A stretch of 64,000 bases of DNA from JARKPK01 sp964631235 (GTDB lineage Bacteria; Planctomycetota; Planctomycetia; Pirellulales; Thermoguttaceae), in assembly GCA_964631235.1 (NCBI GenBank), contig CAZVZX010000011.1, forward strand, positions 1 to 64,000, given 5' to 3'. Position numbers and translations under genes: made by a program. The notes under the pieces are model-generated. The model did not search any database and had not been told where the DNA came from. It saw only the letters and a program-made list of their open reading frames with translations. Numbering within the stretch: the stretch's first letter is position 1; every line of letters begins with the position of its first letter. Shown here piece by piece: positions 61,505-64,000 of the stretch.

Positions 61505-62614
61505 TCAAACCAGCGCGGCAGCCGCCCGCCAGAGCTTTTGCACTTGGGCGGTGATCGTTTTTGGGCCGTCGGCCAGCGCGAACTGCCGATCGACGCCCCC
61601 TTCCACGTAGGCCACCTTGTTCATGCCGTACACGTCGCTGGTGGCTTCGTCTTGTCCCAACACGTAGCCGCCCGCTTGGCGAATGGCTTTGCACCCGTCG
61701 GCGCCGTCGCGGCCCATGCCGGTCATAATCACGCCCAACACGCGGTTGCCGAAGATCTTCGCCGCCGACTTCATCATCACATCGACTGAAGGCTTGTGGC
61801 TGCTCACCGGCGGACCGTCGTCGATCACGCACCGCGCCGAGCGGCCCAGCGGGGCCAACACCAGATGATGTCCGCCGGGCGCGATGTACACATGGTTGGG
61901 CCGCAATTGGTCGCCAGCCTCGGCCTCTTTAATCGACAGGGCCGAAAGCGAATCGAGCCGCCACGCCAATGGCTTGGTAAAGCTGGGCGGCATGTGCTGC
62001 ACCACCACGATCGGCGGCAGCGGGGGACGCAAATGCTGGAACAGCAGGCTCAGTGCAGGCGGCCCGCCGGTGGAAATGCCCAACGCGATGCACTTGTCGG
62101 CCAGATCGCCGGCCCCCTCTTCGCTGACTTGCTTGGGCGGGGGCGGGGCGACCGGCGTTTCCACGCGCCGCAATTTCCGCTGCCGGCGAATCTCCAAGAT
62201 GCGACGCACATCGGTGCCCGCGGCGATGCGAATCTTCCGCATCAGCTCGTCGCTCAGGGCGGCTTTGGTGGCTGGGCCGTAGTCGGGCTTGGCCACGTAG
62301 TCGATCGCCCCTTGTTCGAGCGCTTCGAGGGTAATCGAGGCCCCCAGCCGCGTGAGCGAGCTGCACATCACCACCGGCACCGCCCGACGCTCGAGAATGG
62401 CCGACAGCGTGGCCAAACCGTCCATCTTCGGCATCTGCACGTCGAGCGTGATCACGTCGGGCGCGGCCTTTTCAAGCAGTTCCAATGCCTGCATGCCGTC
62501 GGCCGCCGCTCCGGCCACGATCATGTCTTCGGTCTTCGAAATGTTGTCGCAGATGATCTGCCGGATGACGGCCGAATCGTCAACCACCAATACGCGAATC
62601 TTTCGTTTGACCAT
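61505..62614 (-). CDS. cheB: chemotaxis-type protein-glutamate methylesterase CheB
   Basis: A 369-residue response regulator with a methylesterase output domain. The receiver has VLVVDDSAVIRQI, the phosphoacceptor Asp58 (ITLDVQMPKMDG) and IDYVAKP. A Pro-rich linker is followed by the esterase with the triad Ser181 (LGISTGGPPAL), His207 (VVQHMPPSFT) and Asp303 (MTGMGRDGADGC). It removes methyl groups from chemoreceptor glutamates or deamidates glutamines. No other che gene is in the window, so it may serve a non-chemotaxis array or be dispersed. ATG 62614 is preferred over TTG 62620. Confidence 0.95.
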   Translation of the reverse strand: MVKRKIRVLVVDDSAVIRQIICDNISKTEDMIVAGAAADGMQALELLEKAAPDVITLDVQMPKMDGLATLSAILERRAVPVVMCSSLTRLGASITLEALEQGAIDYVAKPDYGPATKAALSDELMRKIRIAAGTDVRRILEIRRQRKLRRVETPVAPPPPKQVSEEGAGDLADKCIALGISTGGPPALSLLFQHLRPPLPPIVVVQHMPPSFTKPLAWRLDSLSALSIKEAEAGDQLRPNHVYIAPGGHHLVLAPLGRSARCVIDDGPPVSSHKPSVDVMMKSAAKIFGNRVLGVIMTGMGRDGADGCKAIRQAGGYVLGQDEATSDVYGMNKVAYVEGGVDRQFALADGPKTITAQVQKLWRAAAALV

Positions 62615-62999
62615 GCGCAACCTCGTTCAATCGTCCGCGACCAGCGGCAACGCGACCGGCGGCGACAATCACATGCCTGTCATTGGGTTGTCGCTCGTTT
62701 CAAACTTAGCTCGGCCAAGGCCGGCAGGCAGCGGTTGCCCGCCCGGAGTGCCGGCCGGGTTCGATTTCTCGCATAGGCCCGCCGCGGCATAACCGACATA
62801 ACCTTCCCCTCGCAACCCGACCTCGCTTCCCTTGGCACCACGCGCCCGACACAGCCGCGATTGTTCGCACCGCATCGATGCAGACGGAAGGCAGACTGGG
62901 TAGAATCGTCGTTTCGGCCCGTGCGTGGCATTCCACGTTGCGGGCAACGCGCTCGCACATCGCCTTGAGTGGGTTTGCGTATTTCAATGGGGGAATATC
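62615..62999. other. divergent intergenic region cheB / beta-helix gene
   Basis: About 385 bp between divergent genes. Only a weak TAGAAT (about 62902) is visible as a -10. No repeat copy or RNA was found. Confidence 0.35.
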
Positions 63000-64000
63000 A
63001 TGTTTCCGATGCGATTCGTTCGTCTTCTCGTTCTGGGCATCTCAGCGGCCGCAACGATCCGCTCGGCAACGGCAGCCGATCCAGACTCAACTCGGCCGGC
63101 CGTTACGGTAACCGATGTCGCCTCGCTGGCGGCCGCCGTGCGCGACCAGCCGGAAGGAGCAACGATCGAAATCGCCCCGGGCGAGTACCGGCTCGAAGCA
63201 ACCTTGGAACTGAAGTCGGGAATGACGCTCAAAGGCGCCGGCATCGACAAGACGATCCTCACCCATGCCGACTCGTGGAAGCCCTCAACCGCCGCCCTGC
63301 CCGATCCGGAAATGCGGTTGGAAGGATTGAATACCGACGCCTACCTGATCCGCATCAAGCGCGACACCAAGGGGGTGGTCGTTTCCGACCTGACGCTTCG
63401 CGCCCCGCAACTGCATGGGGCGATCTTCAGTTGGTTTCACGAAGATCTGCATTTGCACCACCTGCGAATCAAAGAAACCCTTTGGAGCGGCGTCCGCACA
63501 TTCGGCATGAAGCGGGCGAAAATCCACGACTGCGAATTCATCGACGCCGGCGGGCGATGGGAGCGCGGAAAGCCCGGCGTCAAGGGCGGCATCACCGGCG
63601 GCGGCATCTTCGCTTGCTGGATGAGCGAGTGTGAGGTGTTCAACAACCGCTTCATTCGCACCCAACAGGCCCCCGAGCGAGAGTTCTACGGCATCAAGGT
63701 TCGCCAGGCGAAGCAGTGCCGCATCCACCACAACACGATCGAGGTGAACTTCTCGATCGAAATGCCGTTTGAAAACGACGAAGATGTCGAGATCGACCAT
63801 AACGTGCTTTTCGGCACGGTTTCCATTCCCAAACATGCCGGCGGGCCAGTGCCCAAGAGCGGACGGACCTTCTTCATCCATCACAATTGGTTTCGCGACA
63901 GCTACTCGATCGAGTTCGTCCGCAACGGGGTGGAGATTAGCCACAACCTGTTCGACTTCGACCCGCAGAAAGACCACGGCAATCTGATCTCGGGCTTCGG
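63000..64000 (+). CDS. secreted right-handed parallel beta-helix protein, 3' end beyond window
   Basis: At least 333 residues, open at the window end. It starts at ATG 63000 after GGGGGA and has a signal peptide (MFPMRFVRLLVLGISAAATI, then RSATAADP). The repeat pattern of a pectate-lyase-like beta-helix begins at once: VTDVASLAAAVRDQPEGATI, EIAPGEYRLEATLELKSGMT and LKGAGIDKTILTH, then HDCEFIDAGG, CRIHHNTIEVNFSIEMPFEN, DVEIDHNVLFGTV and VEISHNLFDFDPQ. Such proteins bind or degrade polysaccharides; no catalytic set is evident in the visible part. Confidence 0.85.
   Translation, partial: MFPMRFVRLLVLGISAAATIRSATAADPDSTRPAVTVTDVASLAAAVRDQPEGATIEIAPGEYRLEATLELKSGMTLKGAGIDKTILTHADSWKPSTAALPDPEMRLEGLNTDAYLIRIKRDTKGVVVSDLTLRAPQLHGAIFSWFHEDLHLHHLRIKETLWSGVRTFGMKRAKIHDCEFIDAGGRWERGKPGVKGGITGGGIFACWMSECEVFNNRFIRTQQAPEREFYGIKVRQAKQCRIHHNTIEVNFSIEMPFENDEDVEIDHNVLFGTVSIPKHAGGPVPKSGRTFFIHHNWFRDSYSIEFVRNGVEISHNLFDFDPQKDHGNLISGF

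Overview
This is a GC-rich bacterial chromosome segment that most likely comes from a planctomycete of the Pirellulales type. The evidence is the combination of a PEP-CTERM surface protein, a DUF1080 glycan-hydrolase-type protein, very large secreted or lipid-anchored PQQ/TPR/HEAT-type proteins with Ala/Pro/Ser/Gly-rich linkers, an STPK with a single membrane anchor, FHA and Hsp70-like proteins, a cytochrome b fused to c-type heme domains, and long intergenic stretches. The assignment is inferred from gene content only. No phage, plasmid, CRISPR or intact IS element was seen.

Layout. 1-8.2 kb: DUF486 membrane protein, beta-CASP ribonuclease, smpB with an apparent AUC start, a divergent lipB, a TIM-barrel isomerase, lipA, a lipoyl-like domain protein without the acceptor lysine, a cupin and cdsA. 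8.8-10.1 kb: PEP-CTERM protein. 10.6-16.6 kb: methyltransferase, ribF, a DHH phosphoesterase, then a Rieske protein and a cytochrome b/c fusion that together form a bc-type complex. 16.8-20 kb: tRNA-Phe, FHA protein, KDPG aldolase, ArfB. 20.3-30.3 kb: PL4-type lyase, Ser/Thr kinase, M42 peptidase, ASCH protein, beta-carbonic anhydrase carrying an in-frame repeat insertion, and a thioredoxin-domain lipoprotein. 31-40.2 kb: Hsp70-like protein, UvsE, DUF1080 protein, YbaK, XerD-type recombinase, YhaM-like nuclease, YbjQ. 40.3-51.8 kb: a minus-strand block of large envelope proteins, including two genes coupled by an ATGA overlap. 52.8-61.5 kb: a lipoprotein and a giant PQQ/HEAT protein split by a one-base frameshift. 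61.5-64 kb: an orphan CheB and the start of a beta-helix protein that runs off the window.

The most unusual content is not a protein system but several families of small dispersed repeats. Family A is about 105 bp with a GGCCGC-based central hairpin. Nine copies are present, in both orientations. One lies in frame inside the carbonic anhydrase gene. Another supplies the start codon of a 591-aa protein, and two more reach stop codons. Family B (about 90 bp, ends in inverted repeat) has three copies, two of them facing each other. Family C is a hairpin of about 45 bp whose stem covaries among three copies. Family D is a 39-bp repeat in two copies. Together these look like a mobile, repeatedly domesticated set of miniature elements.

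Functional links. SmpB and ArfB both act on stalled ribosomes. LipB-like and LipA form a lipoylation pair, although two key lysines are missing in this neighbourhood. The Rieske and cytochrome b/c proteins act in respiration. The 40-61 kb region looks devoted to cell-envelope or periplasmic functions that cannot be named from sequence alone.
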